This document shows, in pieces, positions 22,652 through 33,361 of a stretch of 62,001 nt of DNA. The stretch spans positions 27,965,985 to 28,027,985 of the forward strand of contig CAIIXF020000004.1 in the NCBI GenBank assembly GCA_903813345.2. Direction: 5' to 3'. The position numbers and the translations under genes are program-made. The notes under the pieces were generated by a model, which saw nothing but the letters and a program-made list of their open reading frames with translations, was not told the origin of the DNA and searched no databases. How positions within the stretch are numbered: position 1 is the stretch's first letter; the number at the start of each line of letters is the position of its first letter. Source of the stretch: Owenia fusiformis. Its lineage: Eukaryota > Annelida > Polychaeta > Sabellida > Oweniidae.

Positions 22652-22947
22652 ACCAAATCATACAAACTAACAGATGATGTGTATATATCTCATGGAGAGG
22701 TCATGTGGTCACATGAGTGAATGCAAGTTTTATCAACCATATCAGTGGCAGAACATAAAGATATAAAAGAAATCATAACATCAAAATCCTTTGCCAACAG
22801 ATTTCCAGATGCAATTGCATCAACAATGCTTTCTATAAAGAATACACAAAAGGAAAACACTAGGAGATTGCTTGAACTACTACGTATTACCTACTATATT
22901 TAACTCTTATTAAAATACATACAAGTAGTTGACTTTGTACAAAATCA

Positions 22948-23079
22948 GCATGGATCAACAGTTCCCTCGATCTAGAACCTTCAGTCTGGAGTGTGTATAA
23001 CCAGGCCATTAGAAAAAGCAATGACGTTGAGGGTCAGTCTAGGAAATCAGATGTATGCCTTCACTCCATAGTAAAAAAA
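22948..23079 (+). pseudogene. MULE-type transposase C-terminal relic (possible)
   Basis: The frame reads VWSVYNQAIRKSNDVEGQSR, resembling the 'WSvy....RTNNdvEGwH' block near the end of many MULE transposases. The Trp/His after EG is changed and no catalytic part is present. Confidence 0.4.
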
Positions 23080-23256
23080 AAAAACCATGACAGACACAAT
23101 TTATCAAAAAAAGGAGATTTTATGAAAAAATTTTAATGAAAAAAAGTCTCATAAATATGTTTGACTATCCCCACATCCTGGTGTAAAGGGGAAATTTTCA
23201 TTCTTAAAAAATGATTGGCAAAACCACTAATAAAAGTTGAAAGTGCAAGAGGAAAG

Positions 23257-23525
23257 ATGTCAGAATACATTGTGGCTAAAATATTCAAGAAACGATTCAA
23301 TATTGTTCAGAACACCAAGAGGTACAACGCAACTCAAATTGAGATTTTGGTGGATGAAATAGAAAAGAACTGGGGGTTCCTAGATGGTCCTCTGGGGGGT
23401 TCCTAGATGGTCCTCTGGGGCATACCGCAGATTCAACTCATCAGAACCACACACAGGTGTGGAATCAAATAGCAGAAAAGGCCAGGGCAGCTGGTCCACA
23501 ACCATGGAACACCAGTCAAATTGCA
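23257..23525 (+). pseudogene. Myb/SANT-like DNA-binding exon broken by a 23-bp duplication
   Basis: The frame runs ATQIEILVDEIEKNWGFLDG, then QVWNQIAEKARAAGP with WNTSQIA before a GTAAGT donor. This is the pattern of Myb/SANT-like (Myb_DNA-bind_5 type) domains found in transposon and NAIF1-like proteins. The two halves are in different frames because a 23-base unit (23375-23397) is repeated at 23398-23420; without one copy the frame would be continuous through the donor at 23526. Either a recent mutation or an assembly error. Confidence 0.55.
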
Positions 23526-23939
23526 GTAAGTGTATAGATCTACAGCTTTCTTTCAGAAACTAAGATCGGCATGGAAACATTTAAAAAACTTTAAACATTT
23601 TAATAACACAAATTTGGTGTTGTTGGCATTTCTGGGGCAAAACAGTTTGAGAATTCATACTTTAGTTCAATGTGTTTAGACCCTTTTATTTTCTTAAATG
23701 ACATTAGAGACTTCTTGTTATAATCCTTTTGCTTGCAAAATGGAATTACCGAAAAGACAATAGACACCTCCACACCAAGAACAAAAACACAGAACAGACA
23801 CCATAATTACTCACCCTAACTGGATTTCTTTAAGAACCATGACTCTGTAATCACGTACAGTAAATCATAATTAGGTTGCATAAAGTAGTAAAAGTAATGT
23901 AGTAAACTCTGTAAAGAAGAAGAACAAAGGAGGTGATGT
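23526..23939. other. Nothing identified
   Basis: Probable intronic or intergenic sequence. The last 30 bases begin the block shared with 35.0 kb. Confidence 0.3.
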
Positions 23940-24362
23940 TTGGAAGTTGCGGGTAATATCCCCGGCTTTACATCGGGGCAAGGTTATCACTTGGCGTCTC
24001 CCAAATGGGCCAGGAAGTGTGGAGGCTGTAAATTGGCATTTGGTGATGAGAAAATAATTTTAAAACACAAAGAGAAAGACTTCATAGCGGGTTCTGATGT
24101 TGTTACCCCACTGTCAGGTAACAGATATTATCACCTGGATAAAATATGTATTCAACTTACAAAATACAAAATTAATATTCCAAATTCATATAAGTCATGT
24201 GCCATAGTACTTGTTAATATTGGGAATAAAGTTGGCATAAGGAAATATGGAGGTGATGCAAGAGTATGGACCACTGTACTTTGTGATGGTGTTCCATATT
24301 CACTTTGTAAACATGTTATAACGTTTACGTATAGATGTATGTTTTGCATTTCATATATTATA
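23940..24362 (+). CDS. Zinc-binding, transposon-like ORF
   Basis: A 141-codon frame opening with a non-ATG codon. It has KWARKCGGCKLAFGDEKIIL, then NRYYHLDKICI: a CxxC...H...C layout suggesting a zinc-binding module. A later segment, GGDARVWTTVLCDGVPYSLC, resembles a 'YGG..r.W..v.CDGlPy' block I recall in uncharacterised transposon proteins of invertebrates. The second half is duplicated at 24720-24968, and the start matches 35013-35090. No clean splice pair was fixed. Family name unknown. Confidence 0.5.
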
Positions 24363-24719
24363 TAGCAAATATTCAACTGTGACTCATGAATTAAAATGGC
24401 ATTTTAAGGTCAAGAATATATAATGCTTTACCATTATTGTTTTTAATAAAAATGACCACACCCAAATGTAGTGTTATACATATCAAACTCCCTAATATTA
24501 TTTACATATGTACAAATCTTTACTTCATGCATCAATTCCTCGTGGTAGGTTGAAAGATGAAATATTTGGAATAATCAAAAAGACAATGACAGAAAGTAAG
24601 TCTAAATATGTTAACTGAATAGGGCTTTCTTAACTGGTGAGCAAAATATCCATTGTTAGGACCAGCAACACTTTAACCACATTTGGGGCTTGACTTCCCC
24701 CAGTAGAAGTTCTTAAAAT

Positions 24720-24968
24720 TCATATTCCAAATTCATAAAAGTCATGTGCCAGAGTACTTGTTAATATTGGGAATAAATTTGGCATGAAGAAATATGGAGG
24801 CAATGTGAGAGTATGGACCATTGTACTTTGTGATGGTGTTCCATATTCACTTTGTGAACATGTTATAACGTGTACATATAGATGCATGTTTTGCACTTCT
24901 CTTCTGAGAGGGAAATTTGGAGAGAATATATTACGGAATGTAAATGACTTGACATCGGGGTTTGATTG
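24720..24968 (+). pseudogene. Tandem duplicate of the zinc-binding ORF's second half
   Basis: Bases 24720-24900 repeat 24176-24345 with scattered changes, including the block ending LCDGVPYSLCEHVIT. It then runs into new sequence and a TGA. The upstream zinc-binding half is missing. Confidence 0.7.
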
Positions 24969-25144
24969 ATAGTGTGATGTTGACAGGGGCAGGTCACTTT
25001 GAAATGAACATGTTAAAATCGTACAATTAGTTAATGTGGAACATATTTTGGAAGGACATGACATGCACATCCTCATTGTGTAAGTGGAATATTCCTGAGG
25101 AATCAGCCAATCCAAGTGTCGCTATCAAACTCTCTGAGCAGACA

Positions 25145-25655
25145 TGGAACATGTCAAAGCGAGTGGTCACAGGATCAAGGTCAATGATTTGGTTTGGTTA
25201 CATGTTCCGGTGGTCAAGTCTGGTCAAACAGACTCTAAAAGTCTGGGGCCCGCCCCCTCAAGTTGGGCCCCATGCCCCCCCCCCCCCCTAAGTTGGGCCC
25301 AGAAAAAAAAATTGGGCCCAAAAAAATTATCTAGTAAAAACAAGTTCAAGGTCATTCATGAAAATCGCTTGAAGAAATTTCATGGGGAATTGCCAGACAG
25401 GGGATTTTTTTTTGAACATTATCATAACTAAAAGCAGACTGGCAACAATATAATGAGATATTTAGTGAAAACCACAGGAGAGACAGGGGATGAAATTATG
25501 GAAAATCCTATCAGTGACACTAGGGAAGAGCCTGCTCTCAATGAATTTATTACAGGAAAAATTCTGTTGAGAATCATCCGGAAGAAGTCCCATCTCAGCC
25601 AGAGCCCTCTGAGATTGCCCCAGCAAGACAACGGAGAAAACTGCCTGGTTACTAG
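25145..25655 (+). pseudogene. Ty3/gypsy Pol C-terminal relic
   Basis: Pieces in more than one frame read KVNDLVWLHVPVVKSGQT (the post-integrase 'vgDlVwl..P....g...K' block), then FKVIHENRLKKFHGEL, then a polar tail ending ARQRRKLPGY and TAG at 25653-25655. A low-complexity insert of C-run and GGGCCC repeats (25250-25320) and frame changes show decay. No LTR was recognised. Confidence 0.6.
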
Positions 25656-25685
25656 CTTACTTATTTATGTATTTTTCTTTGCTTC

Positions 25686-25985
25686 CAGCTTGTGTGTCAA
25701 AAATACAAGAAGTATGGAGTGAGCTGTAGAGTCACTTTCCAGACACGAACAGAACTGAAAAACACAAACAGAACTGAAAAACACAAACAGAACTGAAAAA
25801 CACATTGAACTGTTTCATGAGTATCTTCACTGTGATGTGTTGGGTTGCAAAGTGAAAGTGCCAAAACGCAGCCCTCAGAAGTTTGATAGGCATCGGAAGA
25901 ATTGCCTTGCAAGGGCCTCTGCCAATCTGACAGGCCAACTGCTGTCACCAGAGGTTAAGACTGAAACCTTGGGACGAAAATAAAA
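25686..25985 (+). pseudogene. C2H2 zinc-finger exon disrupted by a 19-bp repeat
   Basis: A finger-like C...YGVSCRVTFQTRTELK is followed, after a 3 x 19-bp repeat (AACAGAACTGAAAAACACA, 25749-25805), by HIELFHEYLHCDVLGC and FDRHRKNC. The frame before the repeat connects with the frame after it only if two units are present; three units lead to a stop. The tail ends KTETLGRK and TAA. Confidence 0.5.
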
Positions 25986-26404
25986 TTCCCGAGAAATGAC
26001 CTAAGGACATGTTCGATGACTCTGATAACGAGATATAGAAGATTACGAAGACATAATAGGCCTATATCATTAATGAATATTCTAGATGGTCATGACACTT
26101 TCAGGTAATGAAGAAGGTGCTCATAATGGAGGATTTAGCCTGATGAAGGACTTCATTCTTAAAGATGTTGTGATGCTGATGGATATGAAACATTTAATGA
26201 AACATTTGATTAACTTAAATCATCAATATGGATATTTTTGAATTTAATAAAATATGCTATATCACCCTCAAAGTTATTCAGATTTAACAGGTATTGCCTA
26301 AATGCTCTCGTGCTGTCAGAACAAATACAAAATCAGAAAATGTTTATTTATAAGCCTTACTTAGTTTTATTTCTTAATAGTTCAATGTATATCAAACAGT
26401 TTAT
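25986..26404. other. Nothing identified
   Basis: AT-rich, no supported gene. Confidence 0.3.
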
Positions 26405-26780
26405 TGTATATTTGGTGGGATTTTTATTGTGTATTTGCGTTTTTTTATAATATTACACATTTGATGGGAAGATGCCATGCCAAAAGGAGCCAATTGGGAA
26501 TTTCAGAAAGCGAAAACAAAATGATGAGATCATTTCTTTCAAAGATTTGGCTAATCCATGGAACCTATATGGTTCATTTACCAATATGGATGCAAATAAA
26601 GCCATACAATGGTTACAAGACAATGGCCTGTTGGGTATTGATTTAAAGTGTTACAAATGTGACGGCATCTTGAAATTCTGCAAAAGATCGCCAACACTGG
26701 ATATGTTCAACAGGAAATGTATGAAATGCAGTAACCACAAATTTTCTTTTTACTTTTACTTTTTTAACCACACTTTTTAA
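26405..26780 (+). pseudogene. Merlin-type transposase N-terminal fragment, copy 1
   Basis: The ORF from ATG 26472 contains ANKAIQWLQDNGLLGIDLKC with YKCDG, then KCMKCSNHK. This is the 'a..WL...gLL....C..C' start plus a CxxC...CxxC zinc ribbon typical of Merlin/IS1595 transposases. No DDE domain follows; the frame runs into Phe/Tyr-rich sequence. Two more copies follow, at 26.8-28.4 kb and 40.85 kb. Confidence 0.65.
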
Positions 26781-26968
26781 CGTATATCAAACAAATTTTC
26801 ACTCAGTAATACTTTGAATAGAGTGTTTTGGCATTTTTTTTGTTTATTTGCGTTTTTATAATACCACACATCTGGTGTGAAGATGCCACGCCAAAATGAG
26901 CCAGTTGGGAATTTCAGAAAGCAGAAAACAAAATGATGAGATCATTTCTTTCAAAGATTTTGCTAATA

Positions 26969-28185
26969 CAGTAAAACCTGTATATCTGAACACCTTCCAA
27001 TTTGAACACTTTTTTTCGGTCCCATTTTTTCCTACCATTGACTCCCATGTTAAATAAACCTTGAAATTTGAACACCTCCTAATCTGAACAGTGAACAACC
27101 AGATATGAAAAAGTGACCTGTCTAATCTGAACATTTTTATCAGAAATCAAATGTCTGGACATTTCAAAAATAGCCACATACTGAGTCAATGTTATAGTTG
27201 TTGTTTATCTTTACATATACATGTACAATGTAATCAAAGAACCAATACTGTCCTAATTAACTTATTTAGTCTCAGTGACATCCCTTATTTGTGGAAAACA
27301 ACAGGGTGATTTGAATAGGTGTGAATACAGGAGTTAATTGGTTTATCCTATTAGAAAAGAATTGAATGTTTTATGTTTGGATTAAGAGAAAGGTGTGAAT
27401 CAAGAAGATAATTGATTTATCATTATTAGAAATTACCTGGATGTTTTTGATTTGGATTAAGAGAAAGGTGAGAATCTGGGAGATAATTGGTTTATCCTTA
27501 TTGTAAATTAACTGGATGTTTTTGATTTGGATTATGAACAGGTCTTAGATGTTTTATATCCCATGGGTCTGTTATGATAGCTAAGATTCAATCAGTAAAT
27601 GTTTTATAATCACAAAGACAACACAGACACAATTGCAGACAAGATTTCACGAGAAAGAGAAAAAATGCAACTTCGTAATATCCTATCACTAAAATGCCTC
27701 CTAAAAAGGGAGGATTATACATCCATCATCTCAAAATTATTTTTACTTGAAGAAAATCTCCTCAAATATTGCTAATGCTAAAAGTGCCAAAAAACAAACA
27801 ACAATGAAGGACTTTTTCAAGCAAAAGTAAAGCAGTGCTATATAACCATAATATGGGATAAGTCATTTGAGAAGCGTAAGATTTCGTACGAGACTATCAT
27901 ATACTTATACTGTCAGTGTACAAAGTTTTTGTATAAGTTATTTTTACTAAAATAATGAAATTGTTCAAAATGTAAATAAAAATAGCATATAGACTATAGG
28001 CCTATTGTAGAATAAACTCATCAACAACATGTATTGTTTTCTGACTTAGTATTAAGTGTTCAATATAGTGGACTGAACAATGAAAATCCCCCCCCCCATC
28101 AACAATATCCTTGAAATTTGAACACCTGCCAATTTGAACGCTTTTGGCTGGTCCCATGGGTGTTCGGAATAGACAGGTTTTACTG
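26969..28185 (+). mobile_element. Tigger/pogo-like DNA transposon inserted in Merlin copy 2
   Basis: The termini CAGTAAAACCTGTATAT... and ...GACAGGTTTTACTG are inverted, with TA on both sides (26967-26968, 28186-28187). Subterminal 'TTTGAACACCT' motifs recur at both ends. Near the right a frame ends KKQTTMKDFFKQK and TAA (about 27,780-27,828). QxxMxxFF is a PIP-box pattern, and a PCNA-binding box at the C-terminus is known for pogo transposase. The catalytic domain is absent, so it is an internally deleted copy of 1217 bp. Confidence 0.8.
27310..27550. repeat. About 83-bp tandem repeat, three units
   Basis: Inside the Tigger/pogo-like element, units with GATAATTGGTTTATCCTTATT and ATGTTTTTGATTTGGATTA recur three times with scattered differences. 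Confidence 0.7.
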
Positions 28186-28420
28186 TACATGGAACCTATA
28201 TGGTTTATTTACCAATATAGATGCAAATAAAGCCATACAATGGTTACAAGACAATGGCCTGTTGGGTATTGATTTAAAGTGTTACAAATGTGACGGCATC
28301 TTGAAATTCTGCAAAAGATCACCAACACTGGATATGTTCAATTGGAAATGTATGAAATGCAGTAACCACAAATTTCCTTTTTACTTTTACTTTTTAACCA
28401 CACTTTTCAATTGAAATAGA

Positions 28421-29014
28421 TTGTGCTAGGCAATTATTAATTTGACGTCACAGACCCTTTATTGGCAACCCACCAGTCCTTCCACCATAAACATGCAGTC
28501 AGCATTTCCAACCTCATCACAAGTGAGAACTACTGACATGCCACATGAAGATATGAAAATCTCTCTAAAAGATAATTGAACCAATTCTATTCTTCATTGA
28601 AGAACATGGACTAATTGAAATAATAAAAATTTAGTAATAATTCAATAACAACTTTAGTAATAATTCTAATAATTATGATCTGCTTAATAAAAGGACAACT
28701 TAGGTAACCCAAGAATAGACTCACCATCACCATGGTTTAATTGCTTATGGACATAAATCTCAATTCGTGCTGTACTGTATATAAATGAGATACCAGGAAT
28801 TCTATTCTACATTGAAGAACGTGAACTAATATTGAAACATTTAGAAAAGGGTCCATGTAATCTGCAACCAGATTCCTATTGTTACTACAAATAATAAGCT
28901 ACATAATAACAAATTCTAACCAATAAGAGACTTGGAGCCTGGTTGCAGTTTGCACACTTGGTTTAGAAAATGATGTTGACAAATTCTGATTTTACATTAT
29001 TTTACTTATTATAG
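28421..29014. other. Nothing identified
   Basis: An 'AATTCTATTCT(T/A)CATTGAAGAAC' stretch appears twice (near 28,583 and 28,798), a weak direct repeat. No gene. Confidence 0.35.
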
Positions 29015-29149
29015 TTCACATTCAGTGATGGAGAGGCAGAGTATGCCAAGGAAGAAGAAAAAATCAAAGAGGCCAAAAATGCTAGTGTGCACAATTTCCA
29101 AAGAGATTCTGAGATAGCTCTTAAAAGACTCAAATGTCTTACAAACTAA
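29015..29149 (+). CDS. Possible terminal exon, charged helix
   Basis: After acceptor CTTATTATAG a frame runs 44 codons to TAA: FTFSDGEAEYAKEEEKIKEA, then NASVHNFQRDSEIALKRLK. The charge pattern suggests a coiled coil. Parent gene unknown. Confidence 0.35.
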   Translation, partial: FTFSDGEAEYAKEEEKIKEAKNASVHNFQRDSEIALKRLKCLTN

Positions 29150-29572
29150 ACCCTTTAGAACTAAAACAGTATCAACTAAAAGACAAGGTTCATCCACATG
29201 AAGGAGTTCAAGTGTTCGACTCTCCACACCTTACCAAGAAATGGGATCTCTCATCATCTAGGGGAGAACTCTAGAATCCAGCAGCACCACAGGTTATACT
29301 TCACAGACCGGTAAGCATCACCAAGTTCCATTTGATTTGTAGCAGCCAACCACACAATTATTAAACATTTCAACAGGAATGCACACCCCAATTGATGTAG
29401 AAGAGTCTAGGGTCAGTGGAAATTTCTATCAACATCACCAAATGATCTTTATTATTCAGGGCTCATTTTATACTATAAAAGTTGACATAAGATATGGTGA
29501 GCCTGAGCATGGAAACGTGCCCATCAGCAGCCAGCCAGGAGTCTACTCTTGCTCCTCCCCGTCCAGGAAGTC

Positions 29573-29735
29573 TTGGAGACCCTTTTCCACCGAGGGAATT
29601 CGACGGCCAGTGAGTAGTACCATTTCGGGGAGTGGGTATTGGTAGCGCCAAATTACTGGGAGATAAGGAGAATGCAAGTCAAACTAGTGTACTATGACCC
29701 CACCACTAGAAGGGAGCACGTGGATTTGTATTGAT
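29573..29735 (+). pseudogene. Broken copy of the last exon of the 51-56 kb gene
   Basis: The DNA matches 32937-33090 and 56271-56433 (shared landmarks TGGTAGCGCCAAAT, TACTATGACCCCACCACTAG and GGGAGCACGTGGAT). Inserted bases near GAGTAGTACC and stops destroy the frame. The 88-aa frame here (29379-29645) reads the block in a wrong frame. Confidence 0.75.
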
Positions 29736-30009
29736 ACATAATAATTTATAAAAATAGCAATATGAGTAATGGACTTATATGGTGTTATTTGGAAAATAGA
29801 ATGATGTTCAAATTTCTGTATAGTTCTCAATAATAACACTTAAACCTCACTTTATATTTATGGTATGCAGTTGGCTCCCTGGAAAGCTGGAAAAGGACTG
29901 CTGTATTTGTAGTGCTAGATGCAGGCTTGCTTGTTCAATTTTTCAGCTATAGGTTTCTCTTTAGTCTTAATCTCAGAGATCATGTATTACACTTAAACTT
30001 GTTGAAGAA
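29736..30009. other. Nothing identified
   Basis: No supported gene. Confidence 0.3.
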
Positions 30010-30100
30010 CAGCTGAGAAAATTGAAATGCAATGTAAGCTTGCGATTGTTGAGAGTGAAAATGACCGCTTGAGCAATTCATATCAAAATAAAAAGTAACA
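30010..30100 (+). pseudogene. Coiled-coil coding relic
   Basis: A frame reads AEKIEMQCKLAIVESENDRL and ends SNSYQNKK with TAA. The preceding frame reads EEQLRKLKC, so one frame change lies near 30,035. The heptad-like Leu/Ile spacing fits a coiled coil. Confidence 0.3.
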
Positions 30101-30293
30101 ATATTTAATTTTTAAACAAAAAATTCCTTTGAAATCCCTGAAGATTCATAAACCAAACCAATCTAGAAAACGATTGAGATTTGAGGAGTCAAATAGTCTA
30201 ATCAATGAAATGACCAGTGATGACAATTTAAGTGATAAATCAGATGTTCTATTAAAATGTGAAAATAGTAAAAAACGAAACCAAATCAGTTGA
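30099..30293 (+). CDS. Basic, NLS-like ORF fragment
   Basis: Sixty-four codons to TGA include IPLKSLKIHKPNQSRKRLRF, then EMTSDDNLSDKSD and ENSKKRNQIS. RKRLR looks like a nuclear localisation signal. The sequence follows the coiled-coil relic and may be the same gene after an intron. Confidence 0.3.
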   Translation, partial: QYLIFKQKIPLKSLKIHKPNQSRKRLRFEESNSLINEMTSDDNLSDKSDVLLKCENSKKRNQIS

Positions 30294-30423
30294 GATAAAG
30301 GTAAACCTATGTAAAATTTATCTATGCATAAATGTGCAGATAATATTAGCTTTCTTCAAACACTACTCAATAATGATTTCTAATTAATTGCAAAAATAAG
30401 GAAAGAAAACCAACTCTACAGAA

Positions 30424-30690
30424 AATAATAGGTGAAGCCTCGAGGATTCATACTGGATTCATAATTTGAATAGTTTGCAAAATGAATCCAGCCTTAAGGA
30501 TTCATATGAAAAATAGTTTGCAAATGAATCCAGCCTTCAGGAATCATGTAAGATCCATGTGAAAGATCACAATTTGATAGTTTTCAAGATGAATCCAGCT
30601 TTCAAAATTCATATGAAAGATAGTTTGCAAATGAATCTAGCCTTCATGAATCATGCAGGATTCAAACAGAAGGCAGTTTGCAAATTAATT
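30424..30690. repeat. GAATCC-rich tandem satellite, plus orientation
   Basis: Four or five units of about 58 bases share AATAGTTTGCAAATGAATCC, AGCCTTCAGGATTCAT and related motifs. The reverse-complement form of the same satellite occurs at 48110-48420. The 71-aa frame at 30559 is repeat-derived. Confidence 0.8.
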
Positions 30691-30938
30691 CAGCCTTCAG
30701 CACTGGCAGATCTGGGGGCAGGGGCCCAGCACCCACAGAATATCTATATCTGTAAGCGGACTTTCATACAATGAGAGCAACGTTGCGGGGATTCCGGTGT
30801 CTGTCCCTAGTGGGGTTGCTTAAATTTGTATGGTGTATACATTATGGGGAGCTTAAAGGTTTCACAGTAAACAGTGGTAAAGTTTTTCAAGCATAACAAA
30901 CATGAATTGATTTATGTAGCTACATTGCTTTTGGGTGA

Positions 30939-31070
30939 AGAAAGACTTGTCATCTACTTGATTTGAAAACCATCTTTGAAGCTGGTGGTTTTGTATGTAA
31001 CATTTCTGGAAAATCATTGTCTAATATTGCATTTGATGAAGCCAATGAATCCAAAATCAATAAAGAATGA
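30939..31070 (+). pseudogene. Transposon-like coding relic
   Basis: A 43-codon frame reads LLDLKTIFEAGGFVCNISGK and then SNIAFDEANESKINKE. A 'DEAhE..iNk' block occurs, as I recall, in uncharacterised transposon proteins that also carry the 'CDGlPY' block seen at 24 kb. Short and without splice support. Confidence 0.35.
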
Positions 31071-32339
31071 AAAATGGCACTTAACAGTATAAGTAATTCT
31101 TCCCTTACATTTCTTGTCCATTCACTTCAATATAAATTTCAAGCAATTAATAGTTTAACTTCTTCATTTATTTCTTTAGCAAGTGATTGAAAACACCTCA
31201 GTGCTTCATTTTTGAAAACTTGTGAAATTTATGTTATCTCATACATCAATATGCTTTCATCTTGCTCAGACCTTAGATTAAATGTGTATATTGGTAAGGA
31301 AATGCAGATTGGTGACCATAGTTTTGGCTACAATGCTGAGATGTACCTAATGAATGGACTTATGGACCAAGGATACTGTGTCTATTATGTATGTTGAGCT
31401 AGCAAATGCTCTGTTTGATCATAGGACAGTCAGTTGGAACAGTGAGATCAAATAGACCCATGTGGGGCAAATGTTGGCAGCAAGTAAACGTGGTTTGGAA
31501 AAGGAAAAGAGCATAAGCCCCTTGGCATGGGAGAAATAATGCCAGAATGTGTAATAACGGTAAATAATTCATATCGTTTTTCTTATACTAATGAAGTGTA
31601 ATATCAACCTCGCAATACAAATTATGTTATAAAAGCTATGCTTTTAGCATTGCTAACTGCTTTATGTATGTCTATATTGCCCCATGATGTACCAGAGGAG
31701 GTGGGATCTGAAGTCACACCTGCATTAGACGTCATTACTTTACCCCTGCAGAAGTATATACGCAAGTGAACTTCAAAAAACTAAAACTAACACTTAAAAC
31801 TGCAAAACTTTCAAATAGTTAATGAAAGTGACAGAGAAGATGATGGTATACCTTTTCAAAGTCTCATAATCAACTAATCTCACTAGAGGCAATCTGCAGG
31901 AGGTTCCATTTTTTGGTTAGGTTTTTGGCTCAAGCACGTAACATTGAGCAATCTAATTGGCTCAAATTATGACCATGTATGCAAAGTTTATAATTTAAAG
32001 GTGAAATAAAGACAATAAAGGAACTCTGGGACTCATTTTACCTTTCCCAAGCTTTTATGCAACATTTGGCCTAAACTTTTCTTTGACATACCCAAGGCAG
32101 AGACAACTACATTGTAACAATGATTCTGAAAACCAGGCTAGAATACTTAGAAATAAAATACACTTTACTAGCTATGAAACCATCATGACACTGTCCAAAC
32201 TAACTTATACTAGCGCCAATCAAATTCTCTCATGTGACCATGACCTCATGTGACTTACATGACAAAATGTGCTTGCACCAGATTTTTGAGCTCAAATAAT
32301 ATAAAAATTAGACACAACTTCAGTTCACATTCATGTCAA
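31071..32339. other. No supported gene
   Basis: A 61-aa frame at 31212-31397 (containing EMYLMNGLMDQGYCVYY) has coding-like composition but no context. The rest is AT-rich and featureless. Confidence 0.3.
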
Positions 32340-32546
32340 ATGGCTAGGACAAAAACAACAAAGAGAAAATATCCTGAAGTATTTAAAGACATGGAGAACT
32401 GCCTGTACTGTGACAAGAGTAAGACCCTCAAGAGACACTACTTGATTGACTTTCAAGCATATTGGATTACTGCTGATGATTACACTGAGGCAATGGAATG
32501 TATTGAGGGTGGGATCTACGGATCTCAGATAATGACATGGAGGTAA
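32340..32546 (+). CDS. Small CxxC/H protein start or exon
   Basis: From an ATG, 68 codons to TAA: a basic start (ARTKTTKRKYP), NCLYCDKSKTLKRHYLIDF (CxxC followed by His, a single zinc-knuckle pattern), then an acidic end. An ATGGAG|GTAAAG donor at 32541/32542 could make it a first exon. The next 400 bases contain coding-like frames and a copy of the 56-kb exon. Confidence 0.45.
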   Translation: MARTKTTKRKYPEVFKDMENCLYCDKSKTLKRHYLIDFQAYWITADDYTEAMECIEGGIYGSQIMTWR

Positions 32547-32570
32547 AGTAATCCAATCATAACTCTTCCC

Positions 32571-33136
32571 TTGGCGACGCTTAATCGCAAGAAGGAGTGC
32601 TCAATAAGCCTCTTAGAAATGGAGGAGGAATGTGCATCTCATTTAGAAGAAGTACCCGAGGAAAATGGTGCATCTACGTCAAATGCACCCGTAACACCTC
32701 AACAAGCAAAGTTGACAGCTGCAACGTCAGCACCTATCCGGTCTCTAATACTCCCACATTGGATAGTATTCCAGATTGTAATAAACAATTTGTGCGCACA
32801 ACTTCTCACACGCCAGTTCCTGCACCAGCAATAACCACTAGGCAGCCAATACATGAGCCCCATTACAACACATGGCCTAGCGTCATCCAAGAACCATCCA
32901 ATTTAGAACAAGTTACTGAAAATATAATTGCGAAACAGACCTCGTTCCACCGAAGGAATTGGACGGCCAGCGAGTATACCGAGCAGGTATTGGTAGCGCC
33001 AAATCACTGGGAACTAAGGCGAATGGAAGTCAAACTAGTGTACTATGACCCCACCACTAGAAGGGAGCATGTGGATTTCCTGGTATCAACGATGAGATCA
33101 AAATTTCTTATAGAACTTTGGATGGTGATGTTATAA
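32571..33136 (+). pseudogene. Chimeric coding block ending in a copy of the 56-kb exon
   Basis: Two overlapping frames, 32571-32834 (acidic EMEEECASHLEEVPEENG) and 32597-33136, read as one sequence with a frame change near 32,800. The second carries Pro/Thr-rich text and then VAPNHWELRRMEVKLVYYD with TTRREHVDFLV, matching the last exon of the five-exon gene (56271-56433). Here that exon has no acceptor of its own and is fused to unrelated upstream coding sequence. Confidence 0.6.
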
Positions 33137-33361
33137 ATGCGTATATTTGTAATGACCAAGAAGAATTTGTAATGACCAAGAAATTTGACTGGGCCATCCT
33201 GGCAGCGAGCATGGATTAAAACCAAGCCTCTTTATTTTTTGTCTAAGAAAGATGCAACTAACTTTCCAATGGTCTAACGACAAAAACTGTCCCAAGTTAG
33301 ATGTATGTTATTATATTACAATCAAGTTAATGCTCAATCATTTTACTGATAATAAAAAAAA
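33137..33361. other. Short tandem duplication
   Basis: A 20-bp unit (GTAATGACCAAGAAGAATTT) is present nearly twice at 33148-33187. No gene. Confidence 0.6.

Larger units (their letters stand above)
26823..28420 (+). pseudogene. Merlin-type fragment, copy 2, interrupted
   Basis: The left part (26823-26966) matches copy 1 from the TATTTGCG leader to the sequence coding FKDFAN. The right part (28188-28420) resumes exactly there (WNLYGLFTNIDANKAIQWLQ... zinc ribbon). Between them sits a TA-flanked Tigger/pogo-like element. A one-base gain near AGCAGAAAACAAAATGATGA also shifts the frame. With copy 1 it forms a tandem pair. Confidence 0.75.

Noticed and set aside
25697-25948. Minus-strand Cys/Phe-rich frames (83 and 68 aa)
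   Set aside because: The repeats CVFQF/LCFSV are the complement of the 19-bp repeat in the plus-strand zinc-finger block.
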